Source of the DNA: an uncultured beta proteobacterium
GTDB lineage: Bacteria > Pseudomonadota > Gammaproteobacteria > Burkholderiales > SG8-39
NCBI GenBank assembly: GCA_903859155.1
Contig: CAIOLO010000099.1
Location: 1 to 40,111 of the forward strand
Reading direction: 5' to 3'
Length of the DNA: 40,111 nucleotides
Below, one piece after another: positions 1 through 9,186 of this stretch (positions are counted from its first letter, which is position 1; every line of letters begins with the position of its first letter). The translations under genes were made by a program, and so were the position numbers. The notes under the pieces are model-generated. The model ran no database searches. It was not told where the DNA came from and saw only the letters and a program-made list of their open reading frames with translations.

Positions 1-755
1 AGCGTGGCGCCGGATTGCTCGGCGGCGGCCCAGAACGGATCGAGTTTGGCATCGCCCAGTTCCATGCCGTAGACGTGCGAGGAGATCTGCACGCCTTTCA
101 AGCCCAGTTCGCCCATGCAGCGCCGCAACTCCTTCGCCGCCAGTTCCGGCGCCTGCAGCGGCACGCTGCCCAGTCCGACAAAGCGGTCGGGTTTTTTCGC
201 CACGGCTGCGGCGACGCGCTCGTTGACCAGCCGGTCCCATTTGAGGCCGGTCTCGGCATCGGCCCAGTAGGTGCAGGTGCGGATAATCATGGAGGTGAGC
301 ACCTGCAGGTCCACGCCGGAGTTGTCCATGTCGCGCAGGCGCTCGTCGAAACTCTGCATTCTGCGCACGTTGTTGGCCGCCCACTGGCGGCTCTCGGCCG
401 CAAGGTGCTCGGGCGTATCCGCGGGAATCGAGGAGTCGACCGTGCCATAGGCCTGTGCGGTGAATGCGGCGACTTCCGGGATCGCAATGTGCGCATGGAA
501 GTCAATGACAAACGGGCGCGGCGCGCGTGTGCTGCGCTTTGCCGCTGCGTTTTTTGTCGCGGCATCTTTTGTCACTGCAGCTTTTTTTGCCGTACGCGTC
601 GCGGCCTTGCGGACCTTTGCGCGAACCACGGCTGCGCGGGGCTTGCGGCCGGGCGCCTTCCTGGCGATGGGTTTCGCCTTGACCCTGGCGGACTGTGCCG
701 ACTTTGCCGCCTTGCGTGCGGGCTTCGTCGCGGCCTTGCGTTTGCCGGCTTTCAT
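1..755 (-). CDS. Amidohydrolase family protein (COG2159) with histone-like N-terminal tail, partial
   Basis: The gene runs off the left edge, so the C-terminus is missing; about 251 residues are visible. The first ~85 residues are rich in Lys, Ala and Arg (AAK/KAA-type runs), like a histone H1 tail. The catalytic domain then begins with a DFHAH metal-binding motif, followed by GLGSVPL and MELGDAK segments shared with the upstream gene. The family covers metal-dependent decarboxylases and hydratases such as aminocarboxymuconate-semialdehyde decarboxylase; the substrate here is unknown. The start ATG overlaps the upstream stop codon as ATGA, which fixes the start and implies translational coupling. 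The two genes are clear tandem paralogues. The tail is not part of the known fold; it could be a DNA- or polyanion-binding extension. Confidence 0.85.
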   Translation of the reverse strand, partial: MKAGKRKAATKPARKAAKSAQSARVKAKPIARKAPGRKPRAAVVRAKVRKAATRTAKKAAVTKDAATKNAAAKRSTRAPRPFVIDFHAHIAIPEVAAFTAQAYGTVDSSIPADTPEHLAAESRQWAANNVRRMQSFDERLRDMDNSGVDLQVLTSMIIRTCTYWADAETGLKWDRLVNERVAAAVAKKPDRFVGLGSVPLQAPELAAKELRRCMGELGLKGVQISSHVYGMELGDAKLDPFWAAAEQSGAT

Positions 756-1843
756 AGTGATAACCCCAGAAATTTTGCCGCGTTGCCGCCGAGAATCGCT
801 TCCTTGCCGGCTGCCGACAAGCCTTTGGCGCGGCGCACGAAGCCCACCGGGTCGTCCTCCCCCGAGGGGTAATCCGAGCCCATGATGATGCGCGAAGATC
901 CCACCCGTTCGACCAACACCTCCAGCAGATCGAGGTTGTAAAGACTGGTGTCGTAGTAGAAATTCTGTTTGATGTACTCGCTTGGCGACTTGGTCATGTG
1001 CACGCGCGTATAGGGCTTGTCCATGTAATTGCGGTCGACGCGCCCGGCGTAATACGGCAGATAGCCGCCGCCATGCGCCACGCAGATCTTCAGCGCCGGG
1101 AATTCGTCGAGCACGCCTTCGTACCACAGCGAGGCCATGCCCATCGCCTCCTCGAGCGGCTGGCCCAGGCTGTTCCACTGGTGATAGGGGGCGAAGCGCT
1201 TGTCGGTGATCCCCGCCGGATGCAGGAACAGCGCCGCACCGAGGCGCTCGGCGGCGGCCCAGAAGGGCTTCATCTTCGCATCACCGAGTTCCATCACCTG
1301 GGCATGCGAGCCGATCTGTATGCCGCGCAGCCCCAGTTCGCCCATGCAGCGTTGCATTTCCTTGACCGCCAGTTCCGGCGCATGCAGGGGCACGCTGCCC
1401 AGGCCAACGAAGCGCCCCGGCACTTGCGCCACCATCTCCGCCAGGCCGTCATTGAGGCGGCGCTCCCATTTCAGACTGGTCTCCGGATCGGCCCACAGCG
1501 TGTACTGGCTGATGCCGCTGGGCGAGAGCACCTGGATGTCCACGCCCTGCGCGTCCATGAGTGCCAGGCGCGTAGACATGGCGCCGGTGCGCATGCGGTG
1601 GACCTGTGCCCACTCGGCATCCAGGCGTTTTGCCTCGGCGGTGTAATTCGGGTGATCGGGCACCGAGGCATCCGGCCCGTGACCCTTGCAGAAGGCCACC
1701 ACCTCGGGCACGCGCATGTGGCAGTGGAAATCGATGACGGTGGATTTGCGCGCGCGCGCGGCGCGCTTCACGGTGGGCGCCGGTTTTGCAGCACGCTTGA
1801 GCGCGGGCGACCCGCGCTTTTCAGCCTTGTGGAGTGTCGCCAT
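752..1843 (-). CDS. Amidohydrolase family protein (COG2159, ACMSD-like) with basic N-terminal tail
   Basis: This is a 363-residue metal-dependent hydrolase or decarboxylase. A short basic, Ala/Lys/Arg-rich tail (residues ~1-34) precedes the DFHCH metal-binding motif at ~38-42. Later come FLHPAG, VAHGGGYLPYYAGR (metal-binding His) and GSDYPSGEDD (catalytic Asp), all in the order expected for COG2159 proteins. The family acts on small aromatic-derived acids; the substrate is not deducible. It is the first gene of a two-gene operon, overlapping the next by ATGA. A good sigma70-type promoter with an overlapping palindrome lies about 70-100 bases upstream. No convincing Shine-Dalgarno site is visible before this ATG, so a slightly different start is possible. 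Confidence 0.88.
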   Translation of the reverse strand: MATLHKAEKRGSPALKRAAKPAPTVKRAARARKSTVIDFHCHMRVPEVVAFCKGHGPDASVPDHPNYTAEAKRLDAEWAQVHRMRTGAMSTRLALMDAQGVDIQVLSPSGISQYTLWADPETSLKWERRLNDGLAEMVAQVPGRFVGLGSVPLHAPELAVKEMQRCMGELGLRGIQIGSHAQVMELGDAKMKPFWAAAERLGAALFLHPAGITDKRFAPYHQWNSLGQPLEEAMGMASLWYEGVLDEFPALKICVAHGGGYLPYYAGRVDRNYMDKPYTRVHMTKSPSEYIKQNFYYDTSLYNLDLLEVLVERVGSSRIIMGSDYPSGEDDPVGFVRRAKGLSAAGKEAILGGNAAKFLGLSL

Positions 1844-1911
1844 GTCGTTATAACTATCTTTTAAATGGAATTAAAAATTGCATATTACATATGCCAATAC
1901 TAGACTTATGT

Positions 1912-1941
1912 ATTATAAAGGTTGTAATTGTCACGACAATT
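1912..1941 (-). promoter_or_regulatory. Promoter with overlapping palindromic operator upstream of the amidohydrolase pair
   Basis: Read on the minus strand, TTGTCG (1939-1934) and TATAAT (1917-1912) are separated by 16 bases, a good sigma70 promoter. A perfect palindrome, AATTGTC-AC-GACAATT at 1926-1941, covers the -35 element. TTGT...ACAA symmetry is typical of GntR-family operators, but the regulator is not in view. The surrounding ~170-base intergenic stretch (1844-2015) is strikingly AT-rich compared with the genes. The promoter is inferred from sequence only. Confidence 0.6.
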
Positions 1942-2015
1942 GCCGCTTTACCGGCGGCGCAGGCGAAACCCCGGAAGGATTCCGCCCGAAGCGGGAGCAT
2001 TTTGTCGACGCCGGC

Positions 2016-2990
2016 TTAGTCGACCCGCGCCCCCACATCCTTCACCACCTTGCCGTACTTGTCGTAATCGGTCTTGACCATTGCGGCGAATTCCTCCTGC
2101 GTGGTGATGAGCGGCTCGAGCGCGCCGGAACGGGCGAACTTTTCCTTCACGTCGGCCAGCGTGAGTATCCGGTTGACCTCGTTGCGCAATTTGGCAACGA
2201 CGGCGCCGGGCAGGCCCTTGGGAGCGCACAGGCCCAGCCAGATGCTGTTGGCAAAGCCGGGATAGAACTCGCCGATGGTCGGAATGTCGGGGAAGGCGGC
2301 CAGGCGTTTCTTTCCGGCAATGGCCAGGGCGCGCAGCTTGCCTGCCCGGATCTGCGGTCCGGCGGTGGAGCCGGCGAATTCGATCGGCACCTCGCCGGCG
2401 ATGGTGGCGGTGGTGGCGGGCGCCGCGCCCTTGAAAGGGATGTGCACCATGCTGATGCCGGCGCGGACTTTGAGCATTTCCATCGACAGGTGGTGCTGGC
2501 TGCCGTTGCCGCCCGAGGCATAGGCCAGCGGCGGATTGGCCTTTTTCGCGTAGGCGATGAATTCCTGGAAGGTCTTGAACGGCGCATCCGGATTGGCGGC
2601 CAGAAAGAATTCATTGGCCGCGATGCTCACCACGTGCGCCACATCCTTCATCGGATCGAATGACATCTTTTCATAGACATGCGGGTTGATGACGATCTGG
2701 CTGTCGGGGCACAGCAGCAGGGTGTAGCCGTCGGCCGGCGAATTCAACATGATTTCCGCGGCGATGTTGCCGTTGGAGCCGGTGCGGTTCTCGATGATGA
2801 CCGGCTGGCCGAAGGCTTCGCCGAGCTTTTCGCCGACCACGCGCGCGGTGATGTCCGGCGCGCCGCCCGGCGGGATCGGCACCAGGATCTTGATCGGCCG
2901 GCTGGGCCAGGTTTGCGCCGCGGCGGTGTTCGCAAAAGCGGCGAGCGTCAGCGCCAGGGGGAGCAGCAACGCGGGGAGGATGCGGTTCAT
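2016..2990 (-). CDS. Bug family tripartite tricarboxylate transporter substrate-binding protein (TctC-like)
   Basis: This 324-residue periplasmic solute-binding protein has a signal peptide (MNRILPALLLPLALTLAAF, cleavage after TAAA-Q, ~residue 25). The Bug signature follows: WPSRPIKILVPIPPGGAPD and, further on, IIENRTGSNGNIAAE. Bug proteins bind carboxylates through main-chain contacts and either feed a TctAB permease or act as sensors; no tctA or tctB is in this window. The start ATG overlaps the stop of the aldolase gene as ATGA, so the two are co-translated. Longer readings through the aldolase region are not credible. The ligand may be the substrate of the neighbouring aldolase or amidohydrolases (inference). 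Confidence 0.92.
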   Translation of the reverse strand: MNRILPALLLPLALTLAAFANTAAAQTWPSRPIKILVPIPPGGAPDITARVVGEKLGEAFGQPVIIENRTGSNGNIAAEIMLNSPADGYTLLLCPDSQIVINPHVYEKMSFDPMKDVAHVVSIAANEFFLAANPDAPFKTFQEFIAYAKKANPPLAYASGGNGSQHHLSMEMLKVRAGISMVHIPFKGAAPATTATIAGEVPIEFAGSTAGPQIRAGKLRALAIAGKKRLAAFPDIPTIGEFYPGFANSIWLGLCAPKGLPGAVVAKLRNEVNRILTLADVKEKFARSGALEPLITTQEEFAAMVKTDYDKYGKVVKDVGARVD

Positions 2991-3715
2991 GCTTTGTCTC
3001 CTTTGATGACGCCAAGCTGCGCGCCCTTCATATTGTAAAAAGTCCACATCTTGGCAATCACCTTGGGATGCCAGATCTGGCTCCTCGCCTCGGCCAGTTC
3101 CGCGCCCTCGAGTGCCTGCGGCGTGCCGATCTGGCTGGCGCGAAACAGGCGCAGCGCGTTGTCCTCGAGCATCACCGAAGCGCAGAACGCCTGCTCGATG
3201 CTGGCCCCGACAATCACCGCGCCGTGGCCGCGCAGGATCATGGCCTGGTTTTGCGCCAGTGTGCGCGCCAGCGCTTCGCCCTGCTCCGGTCGCTGGATCA
3301 GCGTGGGATCCGGATCGACCGGCACGGTGGCGCCAAACGGGGCGCCGGTGACGCCGATGGCCATCAGCGGTTTGCCCACCGTGCTGAACAGCGTGGCATA
3401 GGCCAGGTGCAGGTGAAACACCGCCATGACATCGGGCCGCGCCTTGAACACGCCGGTGAAGATCGGCGTCTCGCTGGGCGGGTTGTTGCTGCCTTCGACG
3501 CGCTTTCCCTGCGGATCGACGACCACGAAATCGTCTCCCTCCATCAGGCCGGGATGGCGGCCCGGCGTGCCGCGCATCTCGCGCGGGATGAGCAGCAGGT
3601 TGCCGGTCTCGGGGATGCGCGCGCCGATCAGGCCGCCATGGTCCATCAGGCCTTCCATGTACAGCAACCGGCAGGCGTCGGCGAGTTTGTCGCGCAGTTC
3701 CTTGCTTCCTTGCAT
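2987..3715 (-). CDS. Class II aldolase/adducin family protein
   Basis: This 242-residue protein belongs to the fuculose-phosphate aldolase / adducin-head fold, which uses zinc to cleave or decarboxylate hydroxy-acids or sugar phosphates. Zinc-ligand motifs are visible: HLHLAYATLF at mid-protein (the HxH pair) and GHGAVIVG (third His). The chosen ATG at 3715 has AAGGAA about 8 bases upstream; an in-frame ATG at 3757 lacks this and would add a non-conserved extension. It is first in a two-gene operon with the Bug protein. The substrate is unknown. A 346-base divergent intergenic region separates it from the symporter. Confidence 0.9.
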   Translation of the reverse strand: MQGSKELRDKLADACRLLYMEGLMDHGGLIGARIPETGNLLLIPREMRGTPGRHPGLMEGDDFVVVDPQGKRVEGSNNPPSETPIFTGVFKARPDVMAVFHLHLAYATLFSTVGKPLMAIGVTGAPFGATVPVDPDPTLIQRPEQGEALARTLAQNQAMILRGHGAVIVGASIEQAFCASVMLEDNALRLFRASQIGTPQALEGAELAEARSQIWHPKVIAKMWTFYNMKGAQLGVIKGDKA

Positions 3716-3907
3716 GCGGTGGTTCCTTTCTGGTGATGAGTGGCGCCGCGGTTTCAATCTTCACGCGGATCCAGGTTCGCGCCGGTCTCCTCTGCCGATG
3801 GTGCGTTGCTGGCAGCAAGCATTCAATCCTACTCTTTTCACGCACAGCGACACTTTCCCGCCCCGGCACGCGCGAAGGCCATCGGCATCGCGGCGGAATC
3901 TTCCCGG

Positions 3908-3951
3908 CGCCAAGCGTGGCGGCGCTTGGCGAGCCGCGCAGTTTGTATAAT
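3908..3951 (+). promoter_or_regulatory. Candidate symporter promoter with 9-bp inverted-repeat operator
   Basis: A perfect inverted repeat, CGCCAAGCG (3908-3916) and CGCTTGGCG (3923-3931), has a 6-base spacer. A consensus -10, TATAAT, lies at 3946-3951, with only a poor -35 (GCTTGG, within the right arm). The repeat sits where a repressor or activator would act on transcription of the plus-strand symporter; the 5' leader would be about 105 bases. The rest of the divergent region (3716-4061) shows nothing else clear. Function is inferred. Confidence 0.5.
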
Positions 3952-4061
3952 GGTTCGCGAACAAGCAGTCTTTCCCGCATCGCCACCCGTCTGCATCACC
4001 ACTCGTTGTGCACCGGCCGCATCCGATGCGAGGCGCCTGCTTGGCCTGGAAAGGGGGCGGC

Positions 4062-5552
4062 ATGCTGGTCTGGTTCGTCATTCTTTATCTGATGGTTTCG
4101 GTGGGCATCGGCCTTTATGCGGCCACGCGCGTGCACAGCGCCAAGGATTTCGCCGTCGCCGGGCGCTCGCTGCCGCTGCCGGTGGTGACCGCCACGGTGT
4201 TCGCCACCTGGTTCGGCGCCGAGGCGGTGTTCGGCATCCCGGCCACCTTCGTCAAGGAGGGCCTGAGCGGGATCGTCGCCGACCCGTTCGGGTCCTCGCT
4301 GTGCCTGGTCCTCGCCGGCATTTTCTTCTCGCGCTACCTGTACAAGCTCAACATCATCACGCTGGGGGACTTCTACCGCATGCGCTACAACCGCACGGTC
4401 GAGGTCCTCACCACGGTCTGCATCGTGGTGTCCTACCTGGGCTGGGTCGCGGCGCAGATCAAGGCGCTCGGACTGATCTTCTTCGTCGTCACCGACGGCG
4501 GCGTCAGCCAGCCGGCGGGGATGGTGCTGGGCACGGCGATCGTGCTCACCTATACCATTTTCGGCGGCATGTTTTCGGTGGCCATCCTCGATTTCGTGCA
4601 GATGGCGGTGTCCATGGGCGGGCTGCTCTACATCGCCTCGCTGGTCAGCGACAAGACCGGCGGCGTGGCGGCGGTGGTGAGCCACGCCAGGGCGGCGGGC
4701 AAGCTCGAATTCTTCCCGGCGCCCGACCCCTGGCTGTGGCTGACCTTCGTCGGTACCGGCATGACCATGATGCTGGGCTCGATCCCGCAGCAGGATGTGT
4801 TCCAGCGCGTCACCTCGGCCAGGAGTTCGCGCATCGCGCTGGTCGGCTCGATACTGGGCGCCTCGATCTACTTCTGCTTCACCTTCGTGCCGATGTTCAT
4901 CGCCTACGCGGCGACGCTGATCGACCCGAAGCTGTTTGCCGACCTGCTGGCCACCGATTCGCAGCTGGTGCTGCCGACGCTGGTGCTGCAGCACACGCCG
5001 CTCATCGCGCAGGTGTTTTTCTTCGGCGCGGTGCTCTCGGCGATCATGAGCTGTTCGTCGGCGACGCTGCTCGCGCCCTCGGTGACATTCGCCGAGAACG
5101 TGCTCAAGGGGTTTTTTCCGCACATGGGCGATCACGCGTTCCTGCGCACCATGCGCATCTGCCTGGTGGTGTTCGCGATGATGGTGCTCGCCTTCGCGCT
5201 CAACTCCGAGTCCTCGATTTTCAAGATGGTCGAGAACGCCTACAAGATCACCCTGGCCGGCGCATTCGTGCCGCTGGCGTTCGGCGCCTTCTGGAGGCGC
5301 GCGACCACGCAGGGTGCGCTGTGCGCATCCGTCGGCGGCCTGGTCTGCTGGGTCATGGTCGAGGTGCTGATCGGCGACAAGAGCCCGGTGCCGGCGCAAC
5401 TGATCGGCTTCTGCGTTGCGGTGCTGGGAATGCTGGCGGGCTCGCTGCTGCCGCAGTGGGTGGGCCACAAGCTGCCCGGCCGGCCGCTGCACGAACTGCA
5501 GGCGGCCGCGGCGACCCACCATGTTGCCGCCCATCCCCACCACCACAACTAG
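4062..5552 (+). CDS. Sodium:solute symporter family protein (SSS)
   Basis: This 496-residue integral membrane protein has about 13 hydrophobic segments, the size and layout of the solute:sodium symporter family (PutP/PanF/SglT fold). The first segment starts directly at MLVWFVILYLMVSVGIG, followed by the family-typical segment with AGRSLPLPVVTATVFATWFG. The ATG at 4062 is preceded by a purine-rich AAGGGGGC and begins right at TM1; the in-frame ATG at 4008 adds an unlikely hydrophilic leader. The C-terminus is His-rich (HHVAAHPHHHN). The substrate is unknown; the divergent aldolase/Bug operon suggests an organic acid (inference). It converges with the GNAT gene, 22 bases away. Confidence 0.92.
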   Translation: MLVWFVILYLMVSVGIGLYAATRVHSAKDFAVAGRSLPLPVVTATVFATWFGAEAVFGIPATFVKEGLSGIVADPFGSSLCLVLAGIFFSRYLYKLNIITLGDFYRMRYNRTVEVLTTVCIVVSYLGWVAAQIKALGLIFFVVTDGGVSQPAGMVLGTAIVLTYTIFGGMFSVAILDFVQMAVSMGGLLYIASLVSDKTGGVAAVVSHARAAGKLEFFPAPDPWLWLTFVGTGMTMMLGSIPQQDVFQRVTSARSSRIALVGSILGASIYFCFTFVPMFIAYAATLIDPKLFADLLATDSQLVLPTLVLQHTPLIAQVFFFGAVLSAIMSCSSATLLAPSVTFAENVLKGFFPHMGDHAFLRTMRICLVVFAMMVLAFALNSESSIFKMVENAYKITLAGAFVPLAFGAFWRRATTQGALCASVGGLVCWVMVEVLIGDKSPVPAQLIGFCVAVLGMLAGSLLPQWVGHKLPGRPLHELQAAAATHHVAAHPHHHN

Positions 5553-5574
5553 AGTGGGGGCAGGGGCCCCTTGA

Positions 5575-6615
5575 TCAGGGTTTGCCCAGGCGCTTGACGA
5601 AGGCCAGCCGCTGGCTCGGCTCGAAACCGGCGCGGTAGAAGAACCCGAGCAGGCCGAAGTTCTCGCGCGCGACCACCGTCTCGACCCGCTCGACATGCAG
5701 CGCTTCCAGGTTCACGAACAGTTGCGACAACAGCGCCGTGCCCACGCCGGCGCCGGTAAAGCCCGGGTCGACGCCGATGGTGTCGATCACCGCCACCGGT
5801 TCGGTGCGGCCGAAGTCGCCGAAGTCGACGCTGGCCATGAGGTAGCCGACCACGCCGCCGTCGATGTGCGCGCACAGCGAAACGCGGATGGCCGAATCGG
5901 CCAGGGCCTCCTCGACGCTGCGCGCAATATAGTCGCCGCGGTCGCGGCCGGTGATATGCCGGTCGAGGCGGGCGATCTGCTCCAGGTCGGCGCGCGCCAG
6001 CGTGCGCACATCGGCGCGGTCGCGCGACAGCGCCTCGAAATCGTTGGCCGCCGGCGCGCTGTGGTCGATCTCGGCGCTCAGGTTGCGCGGCTCTGGGGCG
6101 AGCACCTTGTCCGCGTCGAAATTGCCCAGGCGCCCGGCATGGACGCCACAGTCGATCATCTGATTGCGCCCCAGGCGGAAGCCCGCGCGATCGAGGAAGC
6201 CCAGCATGCCGTGGTTGTTCCAGGCGGCCTGCGTGCGCAACTCGAGTATCCCGTGCGGTTGCGCCGCGGCCTCCAGCGCCTCTAGCAGCGCCGTGCCGAT
6301 GCCTTGCGTTTGCGCCTGCGGAAGCACGCCGATCACCTCGAGCCTGAGCGCCGGGTCGGCGCGGCCGAACTCGCCCTCGAGCCGTCGCGCCAGCACATAG
6401 CCCACCAGCTTGCCGCCTTCTTCAGCGGCGAACTGGGTGTGCAGCGCCGGTGCGCGCAGACCGGCGCGCAGACGGCGGTCGAAGTAGGCGCGGCGCGAGT
6501 AACCGCTGATCTGTGCGTCGATGCCGACCACCGCATCCAGGTCCCGCGGCGAGAGCGGGCGCAATGTCATGCCGGTCACGCCGGTGGTGCGGTCTTTACG
6601 TTTGCCTAAGGCCAA
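5575..6615 (-). CDS. Two-domain GNAT N-acetyltransferase
   Basis: About 346 residues hold two tandem GNAT folds. The first (~residues 15-165) has a QTQGIGTALLEALE acetyl-CoA loop; the second (~200-345) has PGFTGAGVGTALLSQL. Each shows the R/Q-x-x-G-x-G/A pyrophosphate-binding pattern. Double GNAT proteins acetylate amines of small molecules or proteins; the target is unknown. The start is chosen as TTG at 6615 because CAGGAGA lies 6-7 bases upstream; ATG at 6570 also fits the domain but lacks a good ribosome site. It lies 59 bases downstream of livF on the same strand and might be transcribed with the liv operon. Confidence 0.85.
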   Translation of the reverse strand: MALGKRKDRTTGVTGMTLRPLSPRDLDAVVGIDAQISGYSRRAYFDRRLRAGLRAPALHTQFAAEEGGKLVGYVLARRLEGEFGRADPALRLEVIGVLPQAQTQGIGTALLEALEAAAQPHGILELRTQAAWNNHGMLGFLDRAGFRLGRNQMIDCGVHAGRLGNFDADKVLAPEPRNLSAEIDHSAPAANDFEALSRDRADVRTLARADLEQIARLDRHITGRDRGDYIARSVEEALADSAIRVSLCAHIDGGVVGYLMASVDFGDFGRTEPVAVIDTIGVDPGFTGAGVGTALLSQLFVNLEALHVERVETVVARENFGLLGFFYRAGFEPSQRLAFVKRLGKP

Positions 6616-6674
6616 TTTCGTCTCCTGGTTGCGTCTGCAGCGAACTGGATCCTGAGCGGGACCCGGTGCGCCGC

Positions 6675-7419
6675 TCAAGTGGGTTCGGGTATTCCTGAAT
6701 TTGCGCCGCGACGCGCACCGGCGCCCGCGGTCACCCCGAGATAGGTGCCCAGTATCTCCCGGTCGGCCCGCAGCGTCTGGCTGTCGCCCTGATAGACGAT
6801 GTTGCCGCGCTCGAGGATGACCGCGCGGTCGGTCATCGCCAGTATCTTGCGCGCATTCTGCTCCACGATGATCGCGGTCAGTCCCTCCTCGCGCACGATC
6901 CGGGCCAGCGCGGCCAGCAGTTCCTGGACGATGATCGGCGCCAGGCCCTCGAGCGGCTCATCGAGCAGCATCAGGCGCGGATTGAGCACCAGGGCGCGCG
7001 CCACGGCCAGCATCTGCTGCTCGCCCCCGGAGAGCCGGTTGCCCAGGTTCTGGCGGCGCTGCGCGAGCCGCGGGAACATTTCATAGACCTTGGCCGGCGT
7101 CCACGGACCGGGGCGCGACACCGCGGTCAGGTTCTCCTCCACGGTCAGGGAACGGAAGATGTTGCGCTCCTGGGGCACCCAGCCGATGCCCGCATGCGCG
7201 CGCTCGAAGGGCCGCAGCGTGCTGATGTCGCGGCCGCCCAGGCGGATGGTGCCGCCCCAGCGGCGCGTCACGCCGATGATCGAGCCTAGCAGCGTGGTCT
7301 TGCCCATGCCGTTGCGCCCGAGCAGCGCCAGCGATTCGCCCTCGCCCACCGAAAGCGAAACGTCCGAGAGCACCGTGGCCTCGCCGTAGCCGGCCCGCAG
7401 GTTCTCTATGCTGAGCAGT

Positions 7420-7427
<8 letters not shown>
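6675..7427 (-). CDS. livF: Branched-chain amino acid-type ABC transporter ATP-binding protein LivF
   Basis: This 250-residue ATPase has Walker A (GRNGMGKTT), the ABC signature (LSGGEQQ) and Walker B (LMLLDEPLEGLAP), typical of LivF. With LivG it powers the LivHM permease at the inner membrane. The ATG at 7427 overlaps the end of livG by 8 bases; the longer in-frame start at 7469 adds non-conserved residues within livG. It ends a cluster ordered livK-livH-livM-livG-livF. The C-terminus is slightly extended (Gly/Ala/Arg-rich). The system may carry amino acids, amides or aromatic acids; the family does not distinguish these. Confidence 0.95.
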
Positions 7428-8175
<748 letters not shown>

Positions 8176-8178
8176 GCC

Positions 8179-9186
8179 CTAGCCCTGACCCTTGAACGCG
8201 AGGCGCCGGATGGCGCGCAGCCAGCCCGACAGGCGCTCGGTGCCCACCAGCACGATGATCACCAGCGTCAGGCCGACCCAGAACTGCCAGTACTGCGGCG
8301 TGAGGCCGGCAAGCCAGTCCTGCGTGATCTTGAACAGCACCGCACCGACCAGCCCGCCATAAAGGTATCCCACCCCGCCCAGGACCAGCACCACGAACAG
8401 GTCGGCGGAACGCTCGAAGGAGAACACGTCCAGCGAGCAGAACTGGGTGCTCTGCGTGAGCAGGGCCCCGGCAATGCCCGCATAGGCGGCGGCAATCGTA
8501 TAAATCGCCACCAGCCGCCAGTTGACGCCGATGCCGATCGCAGCCGCGCGCAGCGCATTGCCCTGCACCGCGCGCAGTGACAGCCCGAATGGCGAATAGA
8601 CGATGCGGCGCGCCACCAGGAACATCACAAACAGCACCGTCAGGCTGTACATGTAGGCGACGTGACCGCCGATGTCGAAGGTGAACTGACCGAGCAGCGG
8701 CGCCATGGTCACCCCCTGCAGGCCGTCGGCGCCGCCGGTCAGGCCAGCGAAGCGGTTGGCCACCTCGCGCAGTATCAGCGAGAAGCCCAGCGTGATCATG
8801 ATGCGCGTCAGGTCCGAGCCGCGCAGCACCAGGAAACTGGTGATGAATCCGAGCAGCGCCACCACCAGTCCGGTGACCAGCAGCGCGAGCACCGGCTCGC
8901 CGATGAGGCCGTGCTTGGCGATCAGGCCGGCGGCGTATGCGCCGAAGCCGAAATACGCCGCGTGGCCCAGTGAAATGATGCCGGCGTAACCGATGAGCAG
9001 ATCGAGCGACAGCGCAAACAGCGCCAGTATCGCGATCTCATTGAGGATGAGGTGCTTCGCGGGCAGGAAAAACACGCTGGCCAGCGCGGCTGCCCAGAAG
9101 ACGTATTCCAGGCCGCGCCAGCGTGCGCGGCGCGCCAGGTGATAGGCAACCTGTGCGGTGAGGTCCTGCATCGCCGCGCCGCTCAT
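8179..9186 (-). CDS. livM: Branched-chain amino acid-type ABC transporter permease LivM
   Basis: This is a 335-residue inner-membrane permease. After a ~35-residue cytoplasmic lead, 8-10 hydrophobic segments follow, with the LivM-typical LSLDLLIGYAGIISLGHAAYFGFGAY near residues 55-80. The start ATG at 9186 overlaps the livH stop as ATGA; an in-frame upstream start at 9225 would run further into livH and is less likely. It pairs with LivH to form the translocation path. Confidence 0.94.
   Translation of the reverse strand: MSGAAMQDLTAQVAYHLARRARWRGLEYVFWAAALASVFFLPAKHLILNEIAILALFALSLDLLIGYAGIISLGHAAYFGFGAYAAGLIAKHGLIGEPVLALLVTGLVVALLGFITSFLVLRGSDLTRIMITLGFSLILREVANRFAGLTGGADGLQGVTMAPLLGQFTFDIGGHVAYMYSLTVLFVMFLVARRIVYSPFGLSLRAVQGNALRAAAIGIGVNWRLVAIYTIAAAYAGIAGALLTQSTQFCSLDVFSFERSADLFVVLVLGGVGYLYGGLVGAVLFKITQDWLAGLTPQYWQFWVGLTLVIIVLVGTERLSGWLRAIRRLAFKGQG

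Noticed and set aside
2016-3986. A 656-residue reading frame covering the aldolase region and the Bug protein
   Set aside because: Only the last 324 residues are protein-like; the rest is an alternative frame of the class II aldolase gene, and the Bug signal peptide starts at 2990.
5553-5574. AGGGGCCCCT palindrome between symporter and GNAT gene as a bidirectional terminator
   Set aside because: There is no loop or T-tract, and the 22-base gap is too short for a convincing structure.
3996-5696. A 566-residue minus-strand open frame opposite the symporter
   Set aside because: It is antisense to a well-supported membrane transporter; its His/Arg/Asp/Glu-rich composition is typical of shadow frames in GC-rich DNA.
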